From assembly GCF_022682495.2 (NCBI RefSeq), contig NC_071391.1, positions 83,182,154 through 83,246,153 of the forward strand: a stretch of DNA of 64,000 nucleotides, given 5' to 3'. A program made the position numbers and the translations under genes. The stretch is from Desmodus rotundus (lineage: Eukaryota; Chordata; Mammalia; Chiroptera; Phyllostomidae). This document shows, in pieces, positions 24,591 through 34,400 of this stretch (positions are counted from its first letter, which is position 1; the number at the start of each line of letters is the position of its first letter). Under the pieces are notes generated by a model. The model was not told the DNA's origin. It saw only the letters and a list, made by a program, of their open reading frames with translations, and searched no databases.

Positions 24591-24844
24591 GATATCATCT
24601 CCATGATTGGGAAAATCATAGCATATCCACTCCAGTAATATGTGGCTATTGATTAGCCAAGATTGTTTTCTCTATTCCTACTACTTGAAACAGTATATCT
24701 TTACTTGGGAATCTCAGCAACACATGTTCACTACCCAGCCTTCTGTCACCATATAGTGCAATGAGACCTTTCTCCTCTTTATTTAACTCCTACCCTATCT
24801 CAGGAATTGTACGAAGGAAGCATATTGATTAGTCCTCATTCAGA

Positions 24845-25310
24845 AACTATTTGCCTACACTATTGTATTAGTTTCAGTTGTACAACATAGTGATTCAACA
24901 TTTGTACACATTGCAAAATGGTCACCACTATAAGTCTAGTTACTATATGTCAGCTTACAAAATCAGTACAATATTATTGACTATTTTCCCCATGCTATAC
25001 ACTACATCCCCATGACATTTATTTTACAACTATAAAATATAATTTTGTATGTACTTCTTAGTTCCCTTCACCCATTTTCCCCAACTGAATCCCCCTCACC
25101 TTTGGCAACCACCAATCTGTTCTTTGTATCTATGATTCTGTGGGGGATTTCTTGCTTTATTTGTTTGTTTTGTTATTTAGATTCCAAATATAAGTGAAGT
25201 CATTCAGTATTTGTTTTTCTCTGTCTGACTCATGTCACCTAGTATAATACCTTCAAGGTCCATCCATGTTGTCACAAATGGCAAGATTTCATTAGTTTTT
25301 TAGGGATATT
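24845..25310 (-). repeat. Old L1 3' end (L1MA/L1M type)
   Basis: 'tgtattagtttcagttgtacaacatagtgattcaacatttgtacacattgc' and 'cccctcacctttggcaaccaccaatctgttctttgtatctatg' are the usual reverse 3' UTR of a mid-age mammalian L1. It continues into ORF2 sequence up to about 25310 ('catccatgttgtcacaaatggcaagatttcatt') and ends there, so it is strongly 5'-truncated. Confidence 0.85.
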
Positions 25311-25798
25311 GGTTCATTTTGCACTCTGAGAGTTCTGCTTCTTGCTTTTGAAAATGAATTTTATATGTTTATTTTTCTGCTAATTTTACATTTCTTCTAT
25401 TTCTATAAGTTCAGTAAAGGGGGAGATCTTATCATGTGCTCAATCTGCCATCATGAACTGACAGGAAGCCTGATTCCCTCTCTCAGACTCAATTCTACTC
25501 TCTTCATTGTGTAGATCAACTTTCCTCCCCATACCCTGCTCAGCTCTGAGCCCCTGTTTACATATTCAGAAACTCACTGATATCCTCTGCTAAACGTAGA
25601 TTATATATTTCAAATCTCCTCTTTGGTAGCCTGGAATAATTGGCAGAAGCTCTGAAATTTTCATCTTTCCCTTCATTCTCACTCATTAATCTCAGCCAGG
25701 AGAAGGGGGCTATATAAAGATTTAGATTCTCTCTAATATTAATTATGTCTTATGCTTTAAAAGACAGATGTGATTGTTTTAAATAATAAAATTTTTTC

Positions 25799-25813
25799 TC
25801 TATTACAATTATA
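25799..25813. repeat. Target-site duplication, left, of VES SINE 1
   Basis: tctattacaattata, repeated without change at 26056-26070. Confidence 0.95.
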
Positions 25814-26055
25814 TATATATTTAATTCTGACCAGAGGATATGTTTTTATTGATCTGAGAGAGAGAGAAGAGAGACAGAGAGAGACAGAGAGAAACATCAA
25901 TATGAGAGATAAACATCAACCAATTGCCTCCCATATGCGTTCCTACCAGGGATCAAACCCTCAGCCTAGGTATGTGCCTTGACTGAGGATTGAGCCAACA
26001 ACCTTTTGGTGTATGGGAAAATCCTCCAACCAACTAAGCCACCTGGCCAGGGCTG
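25814..26055 (-). mobile_element. VES-type bat SINE (tRNA-derived), copy 1
   Basis: On the minus strand it starts with 'ccctggccaggtggct' and has a tRNA-like head with pol III box A (tggcttagttggttgg) and a box B region around 'aggttgttggctc'. An internal body ('gggtttgatccctggtagg'), a TC-rich stretch (gagaga on the plus strand, 25855-25895) and an A/T-rich tail follow. SINEs of this kind are known from yangochiropteran bats and depend on L1 reverse transcriptase. The perfect 15-bp duplication shows a fairly recent insertion. A 70-codon plus frame over it is a shadow. Confidence 0.93.
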
Positions 26056-26070
26056 TCTATTACAATTATA
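26056..26070. repeat. Target-site duplication, right, of VES SINE 1
   Basis: tctattacaattata, identical to 25799-25813. Confidence 0.95.
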
Positions 26071-26074
26071 AGTA

Positions 26075-26280
26075 ACATTTATGGAGAACTTATATACTAA
26101 GAATTATATTAAATAGATTACTAACATTAGTTCACTTAATTCTTTCAATATCCTGAATGGAAGTGTTTCATTTACATCTGCAGGTGGGGCAACTTGGGCT
26201 AAGAGAGGTTAAATAGTTGCCTAGGGTTTCATTACTATTGAAGGTCAGAAATGGAATTCAAACTTATGTCTCTATGACCT
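26075..26280 (-). repeat. MIR fragment
   Basis: 'gttcacttaattctttcaatatcctga', 'gtggggcaacttgggctaagagaggttaaatagttgccta' and 'gaattcaaacttatgtct' follow the reverse MIR order. Confidence 0.75.
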
Positions 26281-26294
26281 TAGAGTAAACCTTT

Positions 26295-26475
26295 TTCTTT
26301 TTTATTGTAAAGTAAATATTTTGGGCTTTGCAGGCTATATATGGTCTCTCTCATATATTCTCTCTCTTTAAAATAACTTGTTAAAATGTAGAAACTGTTC
26401 TTACTTGGTGTGCTATAAATAATGGCACGGACCACATTTGAATGACAGGCCATAGTTTGTCAGCCCCTGCTTTAG
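26295..26475 (+). mobile_element. hAT-type nonautonomous DNA transposon fragment
   Basis: 'aaagtaaatattttgggctttgcaggctatatatggtctctctc', then 'ggcacggaccacatttgaatgacaggccatagtttgtcagcccctgc', match an old MER-class nonautonomous element of the hAT-Charlie group that I remember. The middle is deleted relative to that memory. Subfamily and orientation are uncertain, and it has no coding capacity. Confidence 0.6.
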
Positions 26476-27479
26476 AGCATCTGTCTTCAAACATAGTAGC
26501 CAGCAGTGGGTGGTCAGATGGAGCACAATTCCATCTTGCTTTTGCCCACACAAGCAACTTGAATACTAGGCACACTGCAGCAAGCAATGATTTCAAGGCA
26601 GGCAAAGCCTGTTCTCTTCAAATAGTTAAAATGTTCCAGCTGGGATTTTGCGCTGTTTTTGGAAATTAGAATTAGAACAATAAGCTTTATGACTGAGGTT
26701 TTCATTTGTTTTTTTCTTCATCTCCTTGTTCATTGGTCACACTGAGTATTTGGGACTCAGGTGAAGACACAGTGAACTGTATGGCACTTTTCTCCTCTGA
26801 GACTTTAAGCAAAAACTGCTTTGCTGTGCCTTTTTTTCTGAGAGAGAGTTCCCATAAACCTACTTGGGGAGAAGAAGAAGGGGGTGAAAAAGGTGATAAT
26901 CAGCCAGGGTCTTTACTTTCTCTTTGCCCTCCATCAGTAGAGACCATTTGGTAGAGATATAGGCTAGAGCTTAGAGATGGTGAAGGTCTAATGTAAGAGA
27001 TTGACAATGGGATGAATTCAGTGGACCTTAAGGACTTGGTATAGACTACAAATAACAGGCAGGCTGAGAAGGCTAGCTGGGGTGACTGAGAGGATGGTGA
27101 TGCCACTAAGTAATAGAAAACACAGCAGGAGAACCGAGTTTGGAGGGGGAGATGTCAAACTCTGTACTGGATGAGTTAAGTTTGAGGCTACTGCAGTTTT
27201 CAAACTGAAATGTCAGGCCAGTAATTTGAAAAATAGGTTCAGAACTAATGAAACTACTAGACTAAAGCATTTTGAATTTAGCCCCAGGACAACCTGGACC
27301 TACTGGAAAAACTTGTGCAGAGGTGTATCTTCACAAAAGCTTTGTTTAGAAATATTATTTTAGAAAAAGAATAGGTAATGTTTCCAATGATCCTAGCTAT
27401 GATATAGTGAGGGCATTAAGGAAAGAAGGTGACAGAATGATACAAAAATATTTTTTTCAAAAACTTAGGAAAAATTATA
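26476..27479. other. Unique DNA, no gene seen
   Basis: No repeat recognised; short overlapping frames only. Confidence 0.4.
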
Positions 27480-28850
27480 GTTTTTTTCTTTTAAAAATAA
27501 CATTTTCCCCAATATTTTATTCAGAAAAATTCTAAACCAATCATTAGAAAAGGTTGTACAATAAATGCCAACATTCTCTTCATATAGATTCACCACTCAT
27601 TAACACCTTTTGCCACATTTGCTTTCTTTCTCTTTCTTTTTTCTGCAAAAGTTCATTCTTTTATACAGTTTCAATATAATGATCACACTCAGGACATTTA
27701 ACAAAGATACCATAGTTTTATCTAATATGTAACTATGTCCAATTCTCCATGATTGTTGTAACATTCAATGTCTTTTATAGCTTCTTCTTTCATTATTCAA
27801 TCTATGGTCCAGCATTGCATCTAATTTATCATGTCTTCTTAATCTTCTTTTATTTAAAACAGTCTCCCTTCCTTGTTTGCTTTTTTATTACACTGACCTT
27901 TTGTAGAATCTAGACCCTGGCTTTGAAGAATGCCTGGTGATTTGGATTTGCCTGAATCCTTTTCATGGTGAAATTCAAATGAGTGGATTTTGGCAGGCAT
28001 CGATGTACAGGTGGTCTGCATCCCAGTGAGATCACATAGGGAAGAACATAAAGTCAACTTGTGCCATTATTGCTGATGTTAGGTTTGATTGCCTTGGTAA
28101 AGTTGGTGTCTGCCAGATTTCTTTGTTCCAAAGGCACCTTTCCCCTTGCTGGTTGGGTGATACTTTGAGACTGTTTGACTTCCTTACCCACAAACCATTC
28201 ACAAAATGTTTTAGCATCCATTGATTATCCTTGCCTGAAGCAATGATTTACATTGGTGGTTGAAAAATGGAGATTTTCTAATTCTATACTTCTTTCTTCA
28301 TTTACTAGCTGGCATTCTTCTGTAGCAAGAAAAAGAGCTTAACTTCCCCCAACTTTCATGTTTTTAGTATCATTATGGACTCATGAATTTAAAAAGTTTT
28401 TAAGTTCAATATATTATGATATACTGATATTACTATCATTATTTTTTTCAAATTGAGGTATAATTTACATATAGTGCAATGGCCAGGTCTTAAATATGCA
28501 GTTCAATAAATTTTGACAAGAATATACATTCATGTAACTCACACCCCTCTTAATACATAGAATATTTTCATCACCACAGGAAGTTCCTCATATCCCTTCC
28601 CACTTAATTCCGGCAATCATGGAGACAATCATTTTTCCTTATGCTGTCTAATGCTCAAATTTTCCAAATTTAGCTAATGAGAGCTCCTTTAAGCTGGCTG
28701 CTGGGTTTTTGTCATATTCCCATTCATTTTTTACCACATCCTTGCTTCCTGGCATACTAAGATGTCTCTGGAACCAGGTATTTCTTAAGAAGCTCCTATT
28801 CTTTTTGTGTCAAATGGTATTTAGACACCAAGATTTGGTTGCTGGATCTA
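27480..28850 (-). repeat. Old L1M (L1ME-like) 3' UTR, interrupted
   Basis: Successive phrases 'attcaccactcattaacaccttttgccacatttgctt', 'aggacatttaacaaagatacc', 'gcattgcatctaatttatcatgtctt', 'tgtgccattattgctgatgttaggtttgattgcc', 'tagcatccattgattatccttgcctgaagc' and 'gagagctcctttaagctggctgctg' follow the long reverse 3' UTR of an ancient L1M. It is split near 28445 by another L1M end. There is no open frame of interest. Confidence 0.75.
28446..28660 (-). repeat. L1M 3' end nested inside the older L1M
   Basis: 'caaattgaggtataatttacatatagtgcaatgg', 'gcagttcaataaattttgacaag' and 'ttttcatcaccacaggaagttcctcat' are the typical reverse L1M 3' end. The host L1M resumes at about 28655 with 'aatgctcaaattttccaaatttagc'. 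The right edge is approximate. Confidence 0.7.
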
Positions 28851-29163
28851 TGAGCTTCCTAGGGATGCTATAGCAATGTACCACAAACTGGGTGGCCTAA
28901 ATGAAAAGAAGTTTACTGTCTCACAGTTCTGGAGGGTAGAAGTCTGAGAGCAAAGTGTCAGCAGAGTCCTGCTTTATCTGGAGGTTCTAAGGAAGAATCC
29001 TCTTCTGCCTCTTCCTAGCTTCTGGGGTTGTCAGTAATTCTTGGCACTCCTCATTTCAATATCTGCCTCTGTCTTCACATACAGTCTTCCCACTGTCTGT
29101 CTGGGTGTCTTCACATGTTATCTGCTTAAAAGGATACTAGACTTTGAATTTAGGGATCACCCT

Positions 29164-29179
29164 AATCCAGCGCAATTTC
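29164..29179. repeat. Target-site duplication of HAL1, 3' side
   Basis: aatccagcgcaatttc; the partner at 31175-31190 is aatccagcgtgatttc, with two differences over 16 bases. Confidence 0.9.
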
Positions 29180-29584
29180 TTTTTTTTTGATATATTTATT
29201 GATTATGCTATTACAGTTGTCCCATTTCCCCCACTTCGCTCCACTCCATCCTGCCCACCCCCTACCTTCCACATTCCTCCCCTATAGTTCATGTCCATGG
29301 GTCATACTTATAAGTTCTTTGGCTTCTACATTTCCTACACTATTCTTACCCTCCCTCTGTCTATTTTCCACCTATCATCTATGCTACTTATTCCCTGTAC
29401 CTTTCCCCACTCTTTCCCCCTCGCACTCCCCTATTGATAACCCTCCATGTGATCTCCATTTCTGTGGTTCTGTTTCTGTTCTAGTTGTTTGCTTAGTTTG
29501 CTTTTGTTTTGGTTTTAGGTGTGTTTGTTAATAACTGTGAGTTTGCTGTCATTTTTACTGTTCCTATTTTTTATCTTCTTTTTC

Positions 29585-30441
29585 TTAGGTAAGTCCCTTT
29601 AACATTTCATATAATAAGGGCTTGGTGATGATGAACTCCTTTAACTTGACCTTATCTGAGAGGCACTTTATCTGCCCTTTCATTCTAAATGATAGCTTTG
29701 CTGGATAGAGTAATCTTGGATGTAGGCCCTTGCCTTTCATGACTTGGAATACTTCTTGCCAGTCCCTTCTTGCCTGTAAGGTCTCTTTTGAGAAATCAGC
29801 TGACAGTCTTATGGGAACTCCTTTGTAGGTAACTGTGTCCTTTTCTCTTGCTGCTTCTAAGATTCTCTCCTTCTGTTTCATCTTGGGGAATGGAATTATA
29901 ATGTGCCTTGGTGTGTTCCTCCTTGGGTCCAGCTTCTTTGGGACTCTCTGAGCTTCCTGGACTTCCTGGAAGTCTACTTCCTTTGCCAGATTAGGGAAGT
30001 TCTCCTTCATTATTTGTTCAAATAAGTTTTTGATTTTTTGTTCTTCCTCTTCTCCTTCTGGCACCCCTATAATTCGGATGTTGGAACGTTTCAAGATATC
30101 CTGGAGGTTCCTGAGCCTCTCCTCATTTTTCCGAATTCTTGTTTCTTCATTCTTTTCTGGTTGGATGTTTCTTTCTTCCTTCTGGTCCACACTGTTGATT
30201 TGAGTCCCAGTTTCCTTCGCCTCACTATTGGTTCCCTGTACATTTTCCTTTGTTTCTCTTAGCATAGGCTTCATTTTTTCATCTTGTTTTCGACCAAATT
30301 CACCCAATTCTGTGAGCGTCTTCATAACCAGTGTTTGGAACTGGTCATCTGATAGGTTGGCTATCTCTTCCTCGCTTAGTTGTATTTTTTCTGGAGCTTT
30401 GAAGTGTCATTTGGACCAATTTTTTTTTTGTCTTGGCGCAT
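29585..30441 (-). pseudogene. HAL1 ORF1 (L1 ORF1p-like RNA-binding protein), nearly open
   Basis: A 246-residue frame from an internal Met (30325) to TAA (29585-29587) is uninterrupted. It has a charged coiled-coil N-terminal half, an RRM-like domain (NIRIIGVPEGEEEEQ, then IMKENFPNL), and the C-terminal domain (RHIIIPFPKMKQKERILEAA, YKGVPIRLSADFSKETLQAR, LHPRLLYPAKLSF). Upstream, the same frame reads LSEEEIANLSDDQFQTLV but meets a TGA near 30407. The likely original ATG at 30439-30441 (MRQDKKK) is followed by an A9 run and is out of phase. One stop and one indel therefore separate it from a full ORF1 of about 285 codons. Whether the internal Met is used is unknown. Family role: coats its RNA as a trimer. 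Confidence 0.85.
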
Positions 30442-31155
30442 CTGTTACTTAAAGGGGTGGAGCTTTAGGTGTTCCCAGGGCGGGGTGGGGTAATGCTGGT
30501 CACTGAGCTGTGATGCTGTACGTGGGGGAGGGGCAGAGAGGGAGCAATGGCGCTTGCTCCACTCTCCACCGGATTTTAGTGACTCCCTCTGCTACCCACA
30601 ATCAAATTGGGCCCCTCTGGTGCTGGTTCCTGAGTGGATGGGCTTGTGCATGTTCTAGGCCCCTGTGGGTCTCTCCAACGACCTCTCCTGTGAGGCTGGG
30701 AGTTTCTCCTGCTGTCACCTCAACCCCATGGGTGTTTTCAATCAGAGGTTTGAGTCTTTATTTCGCCATGCTGGAGCCCTGGGTTACATGGTCTGCTTCG
30801 CTCCCCACTGTTCATCCCAGTTTATCTATACGTGAGTGTGGGGCCGCGGGGTGCTACCCGCTGCTCTACCTGCCCTGTTCTCCACCACTCTGAGTCCGGC
30901 ACTCTCAGTTTATCTGTGAGCGAATGTGGGGCCGAAGGGTCTGATAGTGGTCAGACTGCCTGCCCTGTTTGTCCCATACTCTGCCAGTCTCGGTCCTGCC
31001 ATGGCAACTCAAGTCCTCTCTACCCCGGCTGCCATCTCTGCCCCTCCTACCAGTCTGGATGAATGTTTCTTTTTTATCTACTTGGTGTTGGACTTCCTTG
31101 CCGTTTGATTTTCTGTCAGTTCTGGTTGTGCAAGGAGGCGCAGTGTGTCTACCTA

Positions 31156-31169
31156 CGCCGCCATCTTGG
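31156..31169 (-). promoter_or_regulatory. YY1-type site at the HAL1 5' end
   Basis: The minus strand reads ccaagatggcggcg, a full YY1 core about 5-18 bases from the element's 5' end, the same arrangement as in the L1 at 8606. It fits a promoter that fixes the start of transcription. Confidence 0.7.
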
Positions 31170-31174
31170 TTCTC

Positions 31175-31190
31175 AATCCAGCGTGATTTC
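31175..31190. repeat. Target-site duplication of HAL1, 5' side
   Basis: aatccagcgtgatttc, partner of 29164-29179. Confidence 0.9.
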
Positions 31191-31429
31191 ATTTTAATTT
31201 GATTCCACTTGCAAAGACTCAACTTCTAAATTAGGTTACTTTTACAGGTATCTGGGACTAGCACTTCAGGATATCTTTGTGGGGCACACAATTTAACACA
31301 CAATACTGGATATGCCATGGAAACAAAGAGGTCAGTATTTTTCTGGGCCATTTCAGTGAAAACAGCTTGGCATTTAAAATATATATATGATATACAATCA
31401 ATCATACATAATCATGAATTTAAAATGGT

Positions 31430-31831
31430 ATATTTACACAATGAATTTCTATGCAGCAGAGAGAAAGAAGGAGCTTATACCTTTTGCAACAGCATGGATG
31501 GAACTGGAGAGCATTATGCTAAGTGAAATAAGCCAGGTGGTGAGGAACAAATACCATATGATCTCACCTTTAACTGGAACATAATCAACAAAAGAAAAAA
31601 GCAAACAAAATATAACCAGAGACATTGAGGTTCAGAACAATCTAACAATAGCCAGGGGGGAGTGGGGAGGGGACAGTGAGGAGAGGGGATTACAGTAACT
31701 ACTATAAAGGACACATGGACAAAATCAAGGGGGAGGGTGGAGGTCGGGGAGGGAGGTGGGACTGGCTGGGGTGGGGTGGAGGGGTGGGGAGAAAAGGCAT
31801 ACAACTGTAATTGAATAACAATAAAAATTTT
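31430..31831 (+). mobile_element. 5'-truncated L1 3' end, plus strand
   Basis: Begins in the last codons of ORF2 ('atttacacaatgaatttctatgcagcagagagaaagaag') and runs through the G-rich 3' UTR to 'aacaataaaaattttt'. The flanks taaaatggtatatt (31421-31434) and taaaatgatatact (31832-31845) look like a target duplication with two differences. The last ORF2 residues read [19 protein letters not shown] before the stop. Only about 400 bases of the element are present. Confidence 0.85.
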
Positions 31832-32167
31832 TAAAATGATATACTTAATTCCAATCCAATGCCACGGGTTTTTCTTATCCTCCTCTTCATGCGCTGTTTG
31901 TATCTTGAACCCTGGCAAGTAAGATTTGCCCAACTACTACAATACAAACAAGATAGAATCAGAATTCAGCATCACCACCACCACCAGCAACAAATTAAAG
32001 TTCAAAATTTCTGTGCAGTTCCTTTTTTTCTTAGAATATATTCCACTGAGGGTATTGATGTACTGTGTTCAAAAGTTACTTGAATTACTCTTTTTTTCTA
32101 TGTAGTTATATTATCATTTTATTTTTACTAAACTTTATGTATTTTTCTTATTGATATAGAATATGTT

Positions 32168-33836
32168 TTGTTTTTCTTTAATTTATTTATTTTTATTCAG
32201 TTACAATTGTCTGTATTTTCTCCCCTTCCCTGCACCCCACCCCAGCCAGTCCCACCTCCGTCCCTCACCTCTACCCTCCCCCTTGATTTTGTCCTTGTGT
32301 CCTTTATAGTAGCTCCTATAGACTCCTCTCCCCACTATCCCCTCCCCACTACCCTCTGGCTATTGTTACAATGTTCTTAATTTCAATGTCTCTGGTTATA
32401 TTTTGTTTGCTTTTTTCTTTCGTTGATTATGTTCCAGTTAAAGGTGAGATCATATGGTATTTGTCCCTCACCATCTGGCTTATTTCACTTAGCATAATGC
32501 TCTCCAATTCCATCCATGCTATTGCAAAGGGTATAAGCTCCTTCTTTCTCTCTGCTGCATAGAATTCCATTGTGTAAATGTACCATAGTTTTTTGCACTC
32601 ATTTGCTGATGGGCACTTAGGTTGCTTCCAGTACTTGGCTATTGTAAATTGTGCTATGAACATTGGGGTGCATAGGTTCTTTTGGATGGGTGTTTCAGGG
32701 TTCTTAGGGTATAATCCCAGCAGCAGAATTGCTGAGTCAAAGGGCAGTTCAATTTTTAGTTTTCTGAGGAAATTCCATACTGTTTTCCACAGTGGCCACA
32801 CCAGTCTGCATTCCCACCAACAGTGCACTAGGGTTCCCTTTTCTCATCCTCTTCAACATTTGTTTGTGGATTTGTTTATGTTGGCCACTGTGACTGGTGT
32901 GAGATGGTACCTCCTTGTGGTTTTAATCTCTCTGATGGCTAGTGATGCTGAGCATCTTCTCATATGTCTCTGGGCCCTCTGTATGTCTTCCTTGGAGAAG
33001 TGTCTGTTCAAGTCCTTTGCCCATTTTTTAATTGGGTTGTTTGTCTTCCTGGAGTGGAGTCGTGTGAGTTCTTTATATATTTTGGAGATCAGGCCCTTGT
33101 CTGAGGTATCATTGGCAAATATGTTTTCCCATACTGTTGGTTCTCTTTGTATTTTAACACTGTTTTCTTTAGCCCTGCAGAAGCTTTTTATTTTGATGAG
33201 GTCCCATTTGTTTATTCTTTCCTTTATGTCCCTTGCTTTAGGGGACATGTCTGTGAGGATGTTGCTGCGTGGAATGTCTGAGATTTTCCTGCCAATGTTT
33301 TCCTCAGGACTTTTATGGTGTTACGACTTATATTTAAGTCTTTTATCCATCTTGAGTTTATTTTTGTGTGTGGCATAAGTTGGTGCTCGAGTTTCATTTT
33401 TTTTTTCACGTAGCTGTCCAGATCTCCCAACACCATCTGTTGAAGAGGCTGTTTTTGCTCCATTTTATGCTTCTGCCTCCTTTGTCAAATATTAATTGAC
33501 CATAGAGAGTTGAGTTTATTTCTGGGCTCTCTGTTCTGTTCCATTGGTCTATGTGCCTGTTTTTATGCCAGTACCAGGCTGTTTTGACGACAGTGGCCTT
33601 GTAATACAGTTTGATATCAGGTATTGTGATCCCTCCTGTTTTGTTCTTCTTTCTCAAAATTGCTGCAGCTATTCGGGGTCATTTATGGTTCCATATAAAT
33701 TTCTGAAATTTTTGTTCTATATCTGTTAAATATGTCATGGGTACTCTAATAGGGATTGCACTGAATCTATAAATTGCTTTGGGCAGTATGGCCATTTTGA
33801 TGATGTTAATTCTTCCAATCCATGAGCATGGTACAT
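32168..33836 (-). mobile_element. 5'-truncated L1, minus strand (about 1.7 kb)
   Basis: From the 3' tail (plus 'tttatttatttttattcagttacaattg') and C-rich 3' UTR to ORF2 sequence ending at 'tccaatccatgagcatggtacatga'. The truncation point lies downstream of the catalytic FADD, so only the thumb and the C-terminal half of ORF2 are present. I found no clear target duplication. To the right it touches an older L1M fragment. Confidence 0.92.
32427..33830 (-). pseudogene. L1 ORF2 C-terminal fragment
   Basis: Read on the minus strand: [12 protein letters not shown] start region, [20 protein letters not shown] (about 33540-33600), [19 protein letters not shown] (near 33340), the segment [20 protein letters not shown] (near 33010) and the C-terminal [20 protein letters not shown] (about 32765-32825), up to the stop at 32427-32429. 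It has several frameshifts. The FADD catalytic part is absent by truncation. Confidence 0.88.
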
Positions 33837-33844
33837 GAGAAGCC

Positions 33845-34400
33845 AATTTTCTAAAGGTACTTCAGTTATTCTAATGCCATTTGTTAAAAAGTCCATATTT
33901 TTTCCCAGAGATTTGAAACATCAGCTTTATAATATACTAACTTCCCATGTGCACTTGGGCTATCACTATGCTTTCAATTTCAGACCATTGGTCTGAATTT
34001 TACTTTGTCTGATGTTAGAATCATAACCTTTCTTTCTCATTGTTTCCATTTGCTTGAAATAACTTGCCCATGGGTTTATTTTTAGCATTTTTGAATCACT
34101 TCATTTTATATGTATCTTTAGTATTTACTATATAATTGGGCTTTGCTTTTGGGCCCATTGAAATTTTCTTTACTTTACACAAAAAGTACATTTATAAATA
34201 TTAATGTTACTAACATGCTTGCTCCCAACATTGTTGAATATTTGCTACATTTATTATAAGTATTAGGTTGTATTTACTGTGCTCCTTTCCATCTGTTATT
34301 TGTTCTTTGCTTTTTTTCATTTTTGTATTTATTTCAGAATTTAAGATTTGACTTTATACTTTTTATGGCATCCATAATCCCCCTTTTTCCTACTTAGGCA
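33845..34400 (-). repeat. Old L1M fragment
   Basis: 'atgccatttgttaaaaagtccatattttttcccagagatttgaaa' and, further right, 'ctttagtatttactatataattgggctttgctttt' resemble reverse ORF2-region pieces of an old L1. It is strongly diverged and the right border is uncertain. Confidence 0.5.

Larger units (their letters stand above)
29180..31174 (-). mobile_element. Full-length HAL1 (half-L1) retrotransposon
   Basis: On the minus strand: a 5' end with ccaagatggcggcg (31156-31169), a 5' UTR of about 730 bases, one ORF1 (30441 to 29585), then directly a purine-rich 3' UTR of about 400 bases ending 'aatcaataaatatatcaaaaaaaa'. There is no endonuclease or reverse-transcriptase sequence, which is the defining feature of HAL1. 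Its tail differs from that of the L1s here, so it is not merely a deleted L1 of that type. The 16-bp duplication shows insertion by target-primed reverse transcription into a MaLR LTR, with the enzyme presumably supplied by L1. It is one of the least decayed elements in the window. Confidence 0.9.
28851..31306 (-). mobile_element. MaLR-type LTR (MLT1-like), split by HAL1
   Basis: Left part 28851-29179: 'ttcctagggatgctatagcaatgtaccacaaactgggtggcctaa', 'ctcacagttctggagggtagaagtc', 'cctctgtcttcacatac'. Right part 31175-31306: 'ttttaatttgattccacttgcaaagactc' and 'ggggcacacaatttaacacac'. Together these follow one ancient LTR read in reverse; the HAL1 lies between them and the target duplication belongs to this LTR. 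No MaLR internal sequence adjoins it. Confidence 0.75.

Noticed and set aside
25980..26055. tRNA-like sequence considered as a tRNA gene
   Set aside because: It is the tRNA-derived head of a VES SINE: it continues into a SINE body and tail and is framed by a target duplication.
29187..29531. 114-codon plus-strand open frame
   Set aside because: Antisense to the purine-rich 3' UTR of the HAL1.
32578..33378. 266-codon plus-strand open frame, apparently a membrane protein
   Set aside because: It is the reverse reading of L1 ORF2; the same frame recurs at 14612-15160 (minus strand) opposite the plus-strand L1. Real coding sense is the opposite strand.
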